Below, piece after piece: positions 51,149 through 58,866 of a DNA stretch of 64,000 nucleotides. Each line of letters starts with the position of its first letter. The first letter of the stretch is position 1. The position numbers were made by a program, and so were the translations under genes. The notes beneath the pieces are model-generated. The model ran no database searches. It saw only the letters and a list, made by a program, of their open reading frames with translations, and was not told the origin of the DNA. The stretch covers positions 124,001 through 188,000 of the forward strand of contig NZ_LIPT01000006.1 of NCBI RefSeq assembly GCF_001418225.1. Reading direction: 5' to 3'. This DNA is from Pannonibacter indicus (GTDB lineage: Bacteria; Pseudomonadota; Alphaproteobacteria; Rhizobiales; Stappiaceae).

Positions 51149-51751
51149 ATGGCCAAGACCAGCGAGCCCACGATCATCAAGAAATACGCCAACCGCCGCC
51201 TCTACAACACCGGCACCAGCACCTATGTGACGCTGGAGGATCTGGCGGTGATGGTCAAAGGCGAAGAGGATTTCGTCGTTTTCGACGCCAAGACCGGCGA
51301 GGACATCACCCGCTCCGTCCTGACCCAGATCATTTTCGAACAGGAAGGCAAGGGCGGGCAAAACCTGCTGCCGATCACATTCCTGCGCCAGCTGATCCGC
51401 TTCTACGGCGACAGCATGCAGGGTCTGGTGCCGAGCTTTCTGGAGTTCTCGATCTCCTCGCTCACCAAGGAGCAGGAGAAGCTGCGGGCTCAGATGAGCG
51501 AAGCCTTCGGCGCCAGTGCTTTCGAGGCAATGGAAGAGCAGGTCAAGCGCAACACCGAAATGTTCGAGCGGGCGATGAAGATGTTCATGCCCTTCTCGCT
51601 GCCCGGCGCCGCCGCCCCCGGCACGGCCGCAGCCCCTGCCGCCGCACCGGAAAAACCGGCCGCCTCCGCCGGATCGGATCTGGACGACATGAAGAAGCAA
51701 CTGGCCGCCATGCAGAAAAAGCTCGACGCCATCAGCGGCAGCAAGGACTGA
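51149..51751 (+). CDS. phaR: Polyhydroxyalkanoate synthesis regulator PhaR
   Basis: This 200-residue protein has the PhaR N-terminal DNA-binding domain, [29 protein letters not shown], followed by the PHB accumulation domain ([49 protein letters not shown]) and a Pro/Ala linker ending in a coiled-coil ([18 protein letters not shown]). It represses phasin and PHB genes and is released by binding PHB granules. The ATG at 51149 begins the domain; it is divergent from phbA. Confidence 0.94.
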   Translation: MAKTSEPTIIKKYANRRLYNTGTSTYVTLEDLAVMVKGEEDFVVFDAKTGEDITRSVLTQIIFEQEGKGGQNLLPITFLRQLIRFYGDSMQGLVPSFLEFSISSLTKEQEKLRAQMSEAFGASAFEAMEEQVKRNTEMFERAMKMFMPFSLPGAAAPGTAAAPAAAPEKPAASAGSDLDDMKKQLAAMQKKLDAISGSKD

Positions 51752-51881
51752 GGCAGCCTCCCGGCGCGCCGTCTCACCAGACCGCGCTCACGTCCGCGAA
51801 ATACCCTGGACGTGAGACGGCAAGGGCCGCGGGCGCCTCTCAGACGGCAGTGTTTGAACCGGGCTGCCAGCCAGGCACCAA

Positions 51882-51936
51882 CTCCTCTCCCCCTTGAGGG
51901 GGAGATGCCCCCGGCAGGGGGCAGAGGGGGTGACGG
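51882..51936 (+). repeat. CTCCCC palindromic repeat, type 2, forward copy
   Basis: CTCTCCCCCTTGAGGGGGAG is itself palindromic and is followed by ATGCCCCCGGCAGGGGGCAGAGGGGGT. The reverse complement of most of it lies at 51981-52032. Confidence 0.75.
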
Positions 51937-51980
51937 ACTGTCCATTTATGCGAGAGGCAGAACCCTGTTGAGACGCTGAT

Positions 51981-52032
51981 ACCCCCCTCTGTCTGCTGGC
52001 GCAGACATCTCCCCCTCAAGGGGGAGAGGGGC
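51981..52032 (-). repeat. CTCCCC palindromic repeat, type 2, reverse copy
   Basis: On the minus strand it reads CTCTCCCCCTTGAGGGGGAG then ATGTCTGCGCCAGCAGACAGAGGGGGGT. The inner hairpin differs in sequence from the forward copy (CTGC/GCAG in place of CCCC/GGGG) but keeps its pairing, so structure seems conserved. Confidence 0.75.
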
Positions 52033-52085
52033 TCTGCGGCAAAAGAAGAATGTGCCCCTTACGTCCGATTGTAAGAGCCGGCCCC

Positions 52086-52517
52086 TCAGCCGCAGTCCGG
52101 CTTGAAACCGGCGGCTTCAATGCCCGCCACGGCGCAGGCCTCGTCATTGTCCGAGGTATCGCCGGAGATGCCCACGGCGCCAAGAATCTCCCCTGCCCCA
52201 TCGCGGATCAGCACGCCGCCGGGCACCGGCACGATGGCACCGCCCGAAATGCCATTGAGCGCCTGGACGAAATGCGGCCGCTCGGCAGCGGCCGTGTTGA
52301 GCCAGCGCGACCCAGCCCCAACCCCGACAGCACCGTAAGCCTTGCCGAAGGCAATCTGCGGCCGCAGGATCGAGGAATTGTCCTGCCGGACCATGGCGAC
52401 CAGATGCCCGCCGGCATCGATCACCGCCACGGTCAGAGGCTTCAGCTTCAGGCTCCCCGCTTTTGCCAGAGCGGCAGAGATGATTGTCTGTGCGGATGAA
52501 AGTGTCAGTTTGCTCAT
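52086..52517 (-). CDS. GlcG/HbpS family heme-binding-like protein
   Basis: This 143-residue protein matches the GlcG/HbpS family: LTVAVIDAGGHLVAMVRQDNSSILRPQIAFGKAYGAVG, GGAIVPVPGGVLIRDGAGEILGAVGISGDTSDNDEACAVAGI. Family members bind heme or cobalamin-related ligands or act in glycolate and diol metabolism; there is no such neighbour here. No signal peptide is seen, so it is probably cytoplasmic. It is divergent from the gamma-glutamyltransferase-like gene. Confidence 0.88.
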   Translation of the reverse strand: MSKLTLSSAQTIISAALAKAGSLKLKPLTVAVIDAGGHLVAMVRQDNSSILRPQIAFGKAYGAVGVGAGSRWLNTAAAERPHFVQALNGISGGAIVPVPGGVLIRDGAGEILGAVGISGDTSDNDEACAVAGIEAAGFKPDCG

Positions 52518-52667
52518 GGCCCGGCTTCTCCTCTAGACTTGCTCCATGCAGGGCCTCATCGCCCTGCCCTTCCATCTGGCTACCAGATCTTACGGACGGG
52601 ACACAGCGGCAGCAGCGGGTAAAGATCTGCGCCGGGAGGGAAACAATGGGCGAGGGAGAACACGATC

Positions 52668-54263
52668 TTGGCGCGAAACTTTGAAATGCCCGGCCGCTCG
52701 CCGGTCTATGCCACCAACGGCCTTGCCGCCACCTCCCACCCGCTGGCGACGGCCGCCGCCCTGGAGGTGCTGCAGGATGGCGGCAACGCGGTGGACGCGG
52801 CCATTGCCGCCGTCGCCGTGCAATGCGTGGTCGAGCCGCATATGACCGGCATCGGCGGCGATTGCTTTGCCATCGTGACGGAAGCCGATGGCCGCATGGC
52901 GGGCTTCAACGGTTCGGGCGCAGCACCAAGCGGCGTTTCCTCCGCAGCCTTGCGCGATGCGGGACTGGCCAGCATCCCCCTCGAAAGCGCCCACGCGGTG
53001 ACGGTGCCCGGCGCGGTGCGCGCCTGGGAGACCCTGCTGAAGGCCCACGGCACCCGCTCCTTCGCAACCCTGTTCAAGCGCGCCATTGCCTATGCCCGCG
53101 ACGGCTTTGCCGTGGCGCCGCGCGTCGCGCTCGACTGGCCGGCCTCCATCGCCAAGCTTTCGGCCGATGAAGCAGCGGCCAAGACCTACCTGCCCGGCGG
53201 CAGGGCGCCGGAAGCGGGCGATATCATGCGGTTCCCGGCGCTGGCCGACACGCTGGCCGCCATCGCCAGCGGGGGCGCGGATGCCTTCTACACCGGCCCG
53301 GTAGCCGAGGACATCGTTGCAACGCTGAAGGCGCGCGGCAGCTATATGACGCTGGAGGATCTGGCCGCCTGCCACACCACCGCCGTTGCCCCCGTCACCC
53401 GAGACTACCGCGGCTACACGGTGGCCGAGCTGCCGCCCAACGGCCAGGGCATTGTTGCGCTGATCATGCTGGGCCTGCTGGAACGCTACGACCTTTCCAG
53501 CCTCGATCCGCTGGGCGGCGAGCGGCTGCATCTGGAAATGGAGGCGGCCCGCATCTCCTATGCCATGCGCGACCGGTTCGTCGCCGATCCGGGACATATG
53601 GATGCCTGCCACATGTCCCTCTTCGCCGATGACATGATCGAAAGACTTGCCCCGCTTCTCAACCCTGCTGCACGCACGCAGGACCTGCCCCTGCCCAGCG
53701 CCCCGCCGCAGACGGATACCGTCTATCTGACCGTCGCCGACAGCAGCGGGCTGACGGTGTCCTTCATCAATTCCATCTTCCACAGCTTCGGATCGGGCAT
53801 TCTGGCGCCCAACTCCGGCGTGCTGCTGCACAACCGGGGGGCCAGCTTCAAGGTGGCGCCGGGCCATCCCAACACCATCGAGGGCGGCAAGCGGCCCATG
53901 CACACAATCATTCCCGCCTTCGTGCTGAAGGATGGTGCGCCGTGGATGTCCTTCGGCGTCATGGGCGGCCAGTATCAGGCCTGCGGCCACACCCATGTGC
54001 TGACCAACATGATCGACTATGGCATGGACGTGCAGCAGGCGATCGACTTCCCGCGCATCTTCATGGATGACGGTTTCAGCTTCCTGCAGGCCGAGAGCGG
54101 CATTCCGGCAGAAAGCCTCGACGTGCTGCGCGCCAGGGGCCACATCGTGAAGCAGGCACCTGCACCGATTGGCGGCTCGCAGGCCATCCGCATCGACCGC
54201 AAGCGCGGCCTGTTCATCGGCGGTTCCGACCCGCGCAAGGATGGCCACGCGGCGGGATACTGA
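52668..54263 (+). CDS. Gamma-glutamyltransferase family protein
   Basis: This 531-residue Ntn-hydrolase has the GGT core: TSHPLATAAALEVLQDGGNAVDAAIAA, VVEPHMTGIGGDCFA, ELPPNGQGIVALIMLGLLE and the small-subunit start DTVYLTVAD, whose Thr is the expected nucleophile after self-cleavage. GGT cleaves gamma-glutamyl bonds such as that in glutathione, while relatives open other cyclic amides, so the substrate is uncertain. It lacks a signal peptide, unlike classical periplasmic GGT. Translation seems to start at TTG 52668, with GGGAG before it; ATG 52686 is the alternative. Confidence 0.85.
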   Translation: MARNFEMPGRSPVYATNGLAATSHPLATAAALEVLQDGGNAVDAAIAAVAVQCVVEPHMTGIGGDCFAIVTEADGRMAGFNGSGAAPSGVSSAALRDAGLASIPLESAHAVTVPGAVRAWETLLKAHGTRSFATLFKRAIAYARDGFAVAPRVALDWPASIAKLSADEAAAKTYLPGGRAPEAGDIMRFPALADTLAAIASGGADAFYTGPVAEDIVATLKARGSYMTLEDLAACHTTAVAPVTRDYRGYTVAELPPNGQGIVALIMLGLLERYDLSSLDPLGGERLHLEMEAARISYAMRDRFVADPGHMDACHMSLFADDMIERLAPLLNPAARTQDLPLPSAPPQTDTVYLTVADSSGLTVSFINSIFHSFGSGILAPNSGVLLHNRGASFKVAPGHPNTIEGGKRPMHTIIPAFVLKDGAPWMSFGVMGGQYQACGHTHVLTNMIDYGMDVQQAIDFPRIFMDDGFSFLQAESGIPAESLDVLRARGHIVKQAPAPIGGSQAIRIDRKRGLFIGGSDPRKDGHAAGY

Positions 54264-54353
54264 CCCCGAAAAGGCGAGAGGGCGGCTCCCCCCGAAACCG
54301 CCCCCTCCTGAAGTCCCCACCCGGGGACCTCGTATCAGCACTGATACCTGTCT

Positions 54354-54713
54354 TCAGAAACTGGCTGACACCACGAAACCGGCCGGCCGGCGGCGCGGGC
54401 TGGCGGCCGTGCGCCGGTAACTCACCGCCGCATCGCTCCCCGCATCATCATTCAGCGTACCGGCATCACGCATGGCGATGAGCTGAGCCAGAAACGCCGC
54501 ATCGGGCCGGTACATGGTGAAGCTGGCGGTGCGCTCCTCGGTGCGCAGCACCATGGGCACGGGAACGGAGGGCGGCGTGCGGCGCAGCTCTTCGGCCTGC
54601 GCGGCGGTGGCAGCTTCGGCCTTGGCTCTCGCTCTGGCACTGCGGCGGGCGGCGGCACGCTCTTGGGCTCGGATAGGATCGATACGCAACGGATCTGCCT
54701 CTGCCTGTTTCAC
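54354..54713 (-). CDS. Hypothetical protein with an Ala/Arg-rich helix
   Basis: This 119-residue protein has no recognised domain. Residues 15-45 form a highly charged Ala/Arg/Glu helix, then a region with TASFTMYRPDAAFLAQLIAMRD and a C-terminal tail SYRRTAASPRRRPAGFVVSASF. I recall unnamed alphaproteobacterial proteins like it. An AT-rich segment with TTAA pairs lies 65-115 bases upstream and may be its promoter region. It is convergent with the gamma-glutamyltransferase gene. Confidence 0.65.
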   Translation of the reverse strand: MKQAEADPLRIDPIRAQERAAARRSARARAKAEAATAAQAEELRRTPPSVPVPMVLRTEERTASFTMYRPDAAFLAQLIAMRDAGTLNDDAGSDAAVSYRRTAASPRRRPAGFVVSASF

Positions 54714-55078
54714 TTCGGGACGCCCTCACGGGGCTTGTCCTGAAAGTCGCAAGGCATGTGCCAGCAGGCCGGATCGCGTTAACTTTTTAACATTGAATTT
54801 ATTGAGAAATTTCATTTAATGGTTAACGCCACAGGCCACAGGAAGACCTGAAGCGCTCAAGACACTGAGATTCCGTCCGAATCTTCCCGCCCCGCCACCC
54901 GCTTCCGGCGGCCCTTTGCGCCGTACTGGCGCCCCGGGGCGGGCATAGTGCGCAGGTCAGGTCCATGCCTCCGGTCCGCCAGCCTGTCCCGTCCCGGCAC
55001 CCGGCCCCGCTTTGGCACAGAAATGGGGACGTGAAATGGGACGGGATGGCGATGGAGGGGTTCATGCATCAATCCACT
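54714..55078. other. Intergenic region between the hypothetical gene and the rplT terminator
   Basis: No gene is supported. The segment 54778-54827 is strikingly AT-rich with repeated TTAA motifs. The rest is GC-rich; a direct stem CCGGGGCGGG near 54938 is only local. Confidence 0.45.
54778..54827 (-). promoter_or_regulatory. AT-rich segment with TTAA motifs, possible CtrA-type site
   Basis: On the minus strand it reads GTTAACCATTAA near 54827 and, 40 bases on, GTTAAAAAGTTAAC. TTAACCAT is a common form of CtrA half-site in alphaproteobacteria. It lies 65-115 bases upstream of the hypothetical gene. The spacing does not match the full TTAA-N7-TTAA rule. Confidence 0.35.
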
Positions 55079-55117
55079 CCAAAAAGAAAAAGGCGCCCCC
55101 GTTTCCGGGAGCGCCTT
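55079..55117 (-). terminator. Terminator of the rpmI-rplT transcript
   Basis: On the minus strand AAGGCGCTCCCG pairs with CGGGGGCGCCTT (one U-G pair) around GAAA, followed by TTTCTTTTT. Confidence 0.88.
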
Positions 55118-55152
55118 GCGATCATGCGATCACGCCGCGAGGGCCAGACTGC

Positions 55153-55512
55153 TTAGGCAGCCAGAGCACCCTGAGCCTTCTCGACCAGAGCCTTGAAGGC
55201 TTCCGGCTGATGGATGGCGAGATCGGAAAGGACCTTGCGGTCGACTTCGATGCCAGCCTTGTTGAGGCCATCGATGAAGCGGCCGTAGGTCAGGCCCAGC
55301 TCACGGGTGGCAGCGTTGATGCGCTGGATCCAGAGCGAGCGGAAGTTCCTCTTCCTGACCTTGCGGTCGCGGTAGGCATATTGTGCTGCCTTTTCGACGG
55401 CCTGCTTGGCCACGCGGATGGTATTCTTGCGGCGGCCATAGTAACCCTTGGCTGCCTTGATAACCTTCTTATGACGGGCATGGGCCGTTACGCCCCGCTT
55501 GACACGCGCCAT
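55153..55512 (-). CDS. rplT: 50S ribosomal protein L20
   Basis: This 119-residue protein begins [19 protein letters not shown] and has [29 protein letters not shown] and [24 protein letters not shown], the L20 pattern. L20 binds 23S rRNA early in 50S assembly and in other bacteria represses its own operon. It follows rpmI by 28 bases and ends before a strong terminator. Confidence 0.98.
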   Translation of the reverse strand: MARVKRGVTAHARHKKVIKAAKGYYGRRKNTIRVAKQAVEKAAQYAYRDRKVRKRNFRSLWIQRINAATRELGLTYGRFIDGLNKAGIEVDRKVLSDLAIHQPEAFKALVEKAQGALAA

Positions 55513-55540
55513 TGGTAGTCTCCTTGATTGTCAGGTGGCG

Positions 55541-55738
55541 TTAGGCGTTCGGCATGTACTGCTTCACGATCTTGGCGTCCTGCGGCGACAGCGTGGTGGT
55601 GCCACGTGCGTTGCGGACGAACTTGGCCGTGCGCTTGATCATGCCATGACGCTTGCCGGCCTGACCGGTCTTGACCTTACCGGTCGCGGTCAGCTTGAAG
55701 CGCTTCTTGGCTCCAGACTTGGTCTTCAGCTTGGGCAT
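55541..55738 (-). CDS. rpmI: 50S ribosomal protein L35
   Basis: This 65-residue protein begins [23 protein letters not shown] and ends [16 protein letters not shown]. It is the first gene of the rpmI-rplT unit, which has its own good promoter at 55922-55950. A perfect GCGGGC/GCCCGC hairpin lies 19 bases upstream of the start. Confidence 0.98.
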   Translation of the reverse strand: MPKLKTKSGAKKRFKLTATGKVKTGQAGKRHGMIKRTAKFVRNARGTTTLSPQDAKIVKQYMPNA

Positions 55739-55757
55739 TTTGCATCCTTTCATTGGC

Positions 55758-55773
55758 GCGGGCCAAAGCCCGC
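55758..55773 (-). promoter_or_regulatory. Hairpin in the rpmI leader
   Basis: GCGGGC and GCCCGC pair exactly around a four-base loop just before the GAAAGGA ribosome site of rpmI. It is a candidate target for L20 autoregulation. Confidence 0.45.
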
Positions 55774-55921
55774 TCGTTTGTTGGTGCATCGAGAAGCCGC
55801 CACGGCATGCCCTGGTTCTCTTGGGACCCGCCTGCGCAGTCTGATTTGTTTCAGGAAAACAGGTCAGAAAACGGCAACAGACAACTGGTCCACGGAGAGC
55901 CGGACGACTCTGGACCGGAGG

Positions 55922-55950
55922 CTTATAGGGACAGCCAGCCGCCTTTGCAA
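55922..55950 (-). promoter_or_regulatory. Promoter of rpmI-rplT
   Basis: On the minus strand TTGCAA (55945-55950) and TATAAG (55922-55927) are exactly 17 bases apart. Transcription would start near 55915 and give a leader of about 175 bases. It lies in the 308-base gap between infC and rpmI, which holds no gene. Confidence 0.7.
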
Positions 55951-56046
55951 CCGGATTCATGCGGGCACAGGATCACCTGCATCACAAAAGCAGGGCGGCC
56001 ACGGATTGCTCCGCAGCCGCCGCACGAATCTTTTTCCGGAAAAGGC

Positions 56047-56589
56047 TCAGCGCTGGATCGGCGACAGAACCATCACCATCTGGCGGCCTTCGAGGCGGGG
56101 CGCGGACTCGACCTTGGCGATTTCCGCCGTCTCGTCGCGCACCTGCATCAGCAGCTTCATGCCAAGATCCTGGTGAGCCATTTCACGGCCCCGGAACCGG
56201 AGCGTGACCTTCACCTTGTCGCCTTCAGAGAAGAAACGCATCATCGCCTTCATCTTCACTTCATAGTCATGAGTGTCGATGTTCGGACGCATCTTGATCT
56301 CCTTGATCTCGACGGTCTTCTGCTTCTTGCGCGTTTCAGCTGCTTTCTTCTGCGCCTGATACTTGAACCGGCCGTAGTCAAGGATCTTGCATACGGGCGG
56401 CTGCGCATTCGGCTGAATCTCGACCAGATCGAGACCGGCCTCCATCGCGATTTCGAGAGCTTCACCGGTCGGGACAATGCCGCGGTTCTGGCCTTCGTGA
56501 TCAATCAGCTGGACTTCGCGAACGCGAATTTCTTCATTGGTGCGCGGGCCATCCTTCGTGGGAGGCGGGGCGCGGAACGGACGGCGAAT
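56047..56589 (-). CDS. infC: Translation initiation factor IF-3
   Basis: This factor of 180 residues keeps ribosomal subunits apart and checks the start codon. It has the N-domain [35 protein letters not shown], the linker [27 protein letters not shown] and the C-domain [41 protein letters not shown]. No ATG is suitably placed. The codon ATT at 56589, nine bases after GAGGAG, gives the expected start (M)[18 protein letters not shown] rare AUU start is typical of infC and allows IF-3 to limit its own synthesis. Confidence 0.95.
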   Translation of the reverse strand: MRRPFRAPPPTKDGPRTNEEIRVREVQLIDHEGQNRGIVPTGEALEIAMEAGLDLVEIQPNAQPPVCKILDYGRFKYQAQKKAAETRKKQKTVEIKEIKMRPNIDTHDYEVKMKAMMRFFSEGDKVKVTLRFRGREMAHQDLGMKLLMQVRDETAEIAKVESAPRLEGRQMVMVLSPIQR

Positions 56590-56630
56590 GGTCGCTATCT
56601 CCTCTATCGTTGCAGCACGGTCATGTGGCA

Positions 56631-56684
56631 GTTCCCGCAAGGGCACAGAGCACCATTCCAGAACGGGAACAGAGCACCACTCCA
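56631..56684 (-). promoter_or_regulatory. infC leader with a direct and an inverted repeat
   Basis: ACAGAGCACCATTCCA (56645-56660) recurs 24 bases later as ACAGAGCACCACTCCA (56669-56684). GTTCCCG (56631-56637) pairs with CGGGAAC (56664-56670). The segment is in the infC leader. Confidence 0.6.
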
Positions 56685-56750
56685 ATGCACTTCAGCCCCG
56701 CACGCTTACGCCGGGGCCGCGGCCACATCCAGTGTGGCAGGAACGGACAA

Positions 56751-56779
56751 AGCATTGGCCGAAGCGCAGAGAAAGTCAA
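56751..56779 (-). promoter_or_regulatory. Candidate promoter of infC
   Basis: On the minus strand TTGACT (56774-56779) is followed after 17 bases by AATGCT (56751-56756). The -10 is weak. It would give a leader of about 155 bases. Confidence 0.4.
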
Positions 56780-56799
56780 CCTTTCTTGCAAGCCGGCGA

Positions 56800-57987
56800 T
56801 CATTCTGCCCTGCGGCCAAGCAGCCCGGCATAAGCTTCAAGCGTGGAAGCGCACATGGCTTCCACCGTGAAATGCCGTGCCACATGCCCCTGCGCCCGCT
56901 CCACCAGCGCCGCCCTTGCATCAGGGGAAAGCGTCAGAATGCCGGCAATGGCACCGGCCAGCGCGGCGGCATCCCCCGGCGGCACACGCCAGCCGGTGCG
57001 CGCGTCTTCCGGCACTTCCGGCGGGGCCAGCACCGTCTCCGGCACGGCGCCCAGATCCGACACGATCACCGGCACGCGGGCCGCCTGCGCCTCCACCGCC
57101 GCCCGGCCGAAGGCTTCAGGCTCAATCGACGCCACCACGGAGAGGGAGGAGAGGGAAAGTGCGGCGGGCACATCGGCACAGTGCCCCACCAGCCGCACGT
57201 CGCCTTCCAGACCGGCAGCGGCAATCTGCGCCTTCAGTTCGGCCAGATAGCCGCTGCGGCCCTGATCATCCCCGGCAACGATGGCGAGCGGCAGCGCCGC
57301 GCCCTGCGCCTTCAGCTCCGCCAGGGCGGCAATCAGCACCTTCTGCCCCTTCCAGCCGGTCAGCCGGGCCAGCTGCAACAGAATGGGCCGGGACCCGTCC
57401 ACGCCCCAGGCCTCCATCAGCGCCACACGCCGCTCCGCCGTCACCGCCTCGGGCGCCAGCGCGGCGATGTCCGAGCCCCGGTAGATGACCGTAATCTTGC
57501 CGCGGGCAAATTCATGACGGGCAGCAATGAGATCTGCCGTGTAGCGGGAATTGGCGATGACACAGTCGCCCCGCGCCATCACGGAATTATACCAGGACTT
57601 CAGCGCGCCCTTCTGCTTGTAGATGCCGTGATAGGTGGTGACGAAAGGAAGCCCGAGCCCGCGCGCCGCCATCAGCGCCGACCAGGCGGGTGCACGGCTG
57701 CGGGCATGGATGAGCGAAATACTCTCCGCATGCGCCACCTGCTTCAGCCGCCGTGCATTGGCAAGGATCGTCAGCGGGTTCTTGGATTTCACCGGCAGGA
57801 TGATGTGCTTGGCGCCAAGGGCTTCCAGCTCCGGCACCAGCCGCCCGCCTTCGCTGACGACAACCGCCCGCCAGCCCTTGGCCACCAGCGCCGCAGCCAC
57901 ATCCACCGTGGTGCGCTCGGCCCCGCCGGTGTTAAGATCCGGGATGACCTGAAGCACGGCCGGGCGGGTGGTGGTGTCGCTCTTCAC
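56800..57987 (-). CDS. Glycosyltransferase family 4 protein
   Basis: This 395-residue GT-B enzyme has an N-terminal acceptor domain with VLQVIPDLNTGGAERTTVDVAAAL and a C-terminal nucleotide-sugar domain with LLQLARLTGWKGQKVLIAALAEL, VRLVGHCADVPAALSLSSLSVVASIEPEAFGRAAVEAQAARVPVIVSDLGA, the EX7E motif of GT4 enzymes. It probably adds a sugar to a lipopolysaccharide or exopolysaccharide in the cytoplasm. No other glycan genes are adjacent, so acceptor and sugar are unknown. infC follows 210 bases downstream. Confidence 0.88.
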   Translation of the reverse strand: MKSDTTTRPAVLQVIPDLNTGGAERTTVDVAAALVAKGWRAVVVSEGGRLVPELEALGAKHIILPVKSKNPLTILANARRLKQVAHAESISLIHARSRAPAWSALMAARGLGLPFVTTYHGIYKQKGALKSWYNSVMARGDCVIANSRYTADLIAARHEFARGKITVIYRGSDIAALAPEAVTAERRVALMEAWGVDGSRPILLQLARLTGWKGQKVLIAALAELKAQGAALPLAIVAGDDQGRSGYLAELKAQIAAAGLEGDVRLVGHCADVPAALSLSSLSVVASIEPEAFGRAAVEAQAARVPVIVSDLGAVPETVLAPPEVPEDARTGWRVPPGDAAALAGAIAGILTLSPDARAALVERAQGHVARHFTVEAMCASTLEAYAGLLGRRAE

Positions 57988-58062
57988 AGGCAGGGCCCTT
58001 CAATTTGCCGCCCGCCTGTGCCACACCGGCCCGCAGCAGGACTGTTACAGCGGAGCCTTACA

Positions 58063-58863
58063 TTGGATCAGGACGGCCTTCAATTCCTCACCCTCGGCCA
58101 TGGCGCGGATGAACGGCAGATCGCGGTGAAGACGGAACCGGGCAGGCAGCCCGGCCTGTTCTGGCTCTCCGGCTTCAAGTCCCACATGAACGGCTCCAAG
58201 GCCGAGGCACTGGCGGCCCATGCGACGGCGCGCGGGCAAGCAGTGACGCGCATGGATTACTCCGGCCACGGCCTGTCGGGCGGCGCTTTCGAAGACGGCA
58301 CCATCTCGCGCTGGCTGGAAGAGGCGCAGGCCGTGTTTGACCGCTGCACCAGCGGCCCGCAGGTCCTCATCGGCTCGTCCATGGGCGGCTGGCTGGCGCT
58401 GCGGCTGACGCAGGAGCATCGCAAAGCCGCACTGGCCGCCGGGCAGCCGAGCCGCATTCGCGGCCTCGTGCTCATTGCTCCGGCCACGGACTTCACCGAG
58501 GAACTCATCTGGAAGAAGCGGCTGGACGAGCAAGGCCGGGAGCAGCTGATGCGCGAGGGCCGGATCGAGCGCCCCTCCGCCTATGGGGACGGGCCTTATG
58601 CCATCACCCGCCAGCTGATCGAGGATGGCCGCAATCACCTGCTTCTGGACAAGCGCCTCGCCACGGGCTGCCCGGTCACCATCCTGCAGGGGCGCGAGGA
58701 CCCGGACGTGCCCTGGCAGCATGCAAGCCGGCTGGTGGAGGCTCTGGCGGAAGATGATGTCACCTTCACGCTGATCCCTGATGGCGATCACCGCCTGTCC
58801 CGCCAGCAGGATGTGGACTTGCTCCTGCAGGCGGTGGACCGGCTTTCGGGCCTGAAGGCCTGA
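58063..58863 (+). CDS. Alpha/beta hydrolase
   Basis: This 266-residue hydrolase has the nucleophile elbow IGSSMGGWLAL, the acid in LQGREDPDVPWQHA and the His in PDGDHRLSRQQDVD, a complete catalytic triad. The front LFWLSGFKSHMNGSKAEALAAHATARGQAVTRMDYSGHGLSGG matches carboxylesterase-type proteins common in rhizobia. Substrate unknown. The start is probably TTG 58063 with GGAG nine bases before; no ATG occurs before the conserved part. The frame is open far upstream on the same strand but that is not coding. It is divergent from the glycosyltransferase gene and convergent with purU. Confidence 0.82.
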   Translation: MDQDGLQFLTLGHGADERQIAVKTEPGRQPGLFWLSGFKSHMNGSKAEALAAHATARGQAVTRMDYSGHGLSGGAFEDGTISRWLEEAQAVFDRCTSGPQVLIGSSMGGWLALRLTQEHRKAALAAGQPSRIRGLVLIAPATDFTEELIWKKRLDEQGREQLMREGRIERPSAYGDGPYAITRQLIEDGRNHLLLDKRLATGCPVTILQGREDPDVPWQHASRLVEALAEDDVTFTLIPDGDHRLSRQQDVDLLLQAVDRLSGLKA

Positions 58864-58866
58864 ACC

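Larger units (their letters stand above)
51752..52085. other. Intergenic region with a pair of inverted CTCCCC-type repeats
   Basis: No gene is present between the convergent phaR and GlcG-like genes. Two inverted copies of a palindromic repeat fill 51882-52032. Near 51769-51820 GCGCCGTCTCACC...GGACGTGAGACGGC also forms an inverted pair and may act as a terminator. Confidence 0.5.

Noticed and set aside
55753-58062. A plus-strand open frame of more than 1000 codons ending with the alpha/beta hydrolase
   Set aside because: Its first 770 codons lie antisense to infC, rpmI upstream DNA and the glycosyltransferase gene and show no domain. Only the last 266 codons (from TTG 58063) form a real protein.
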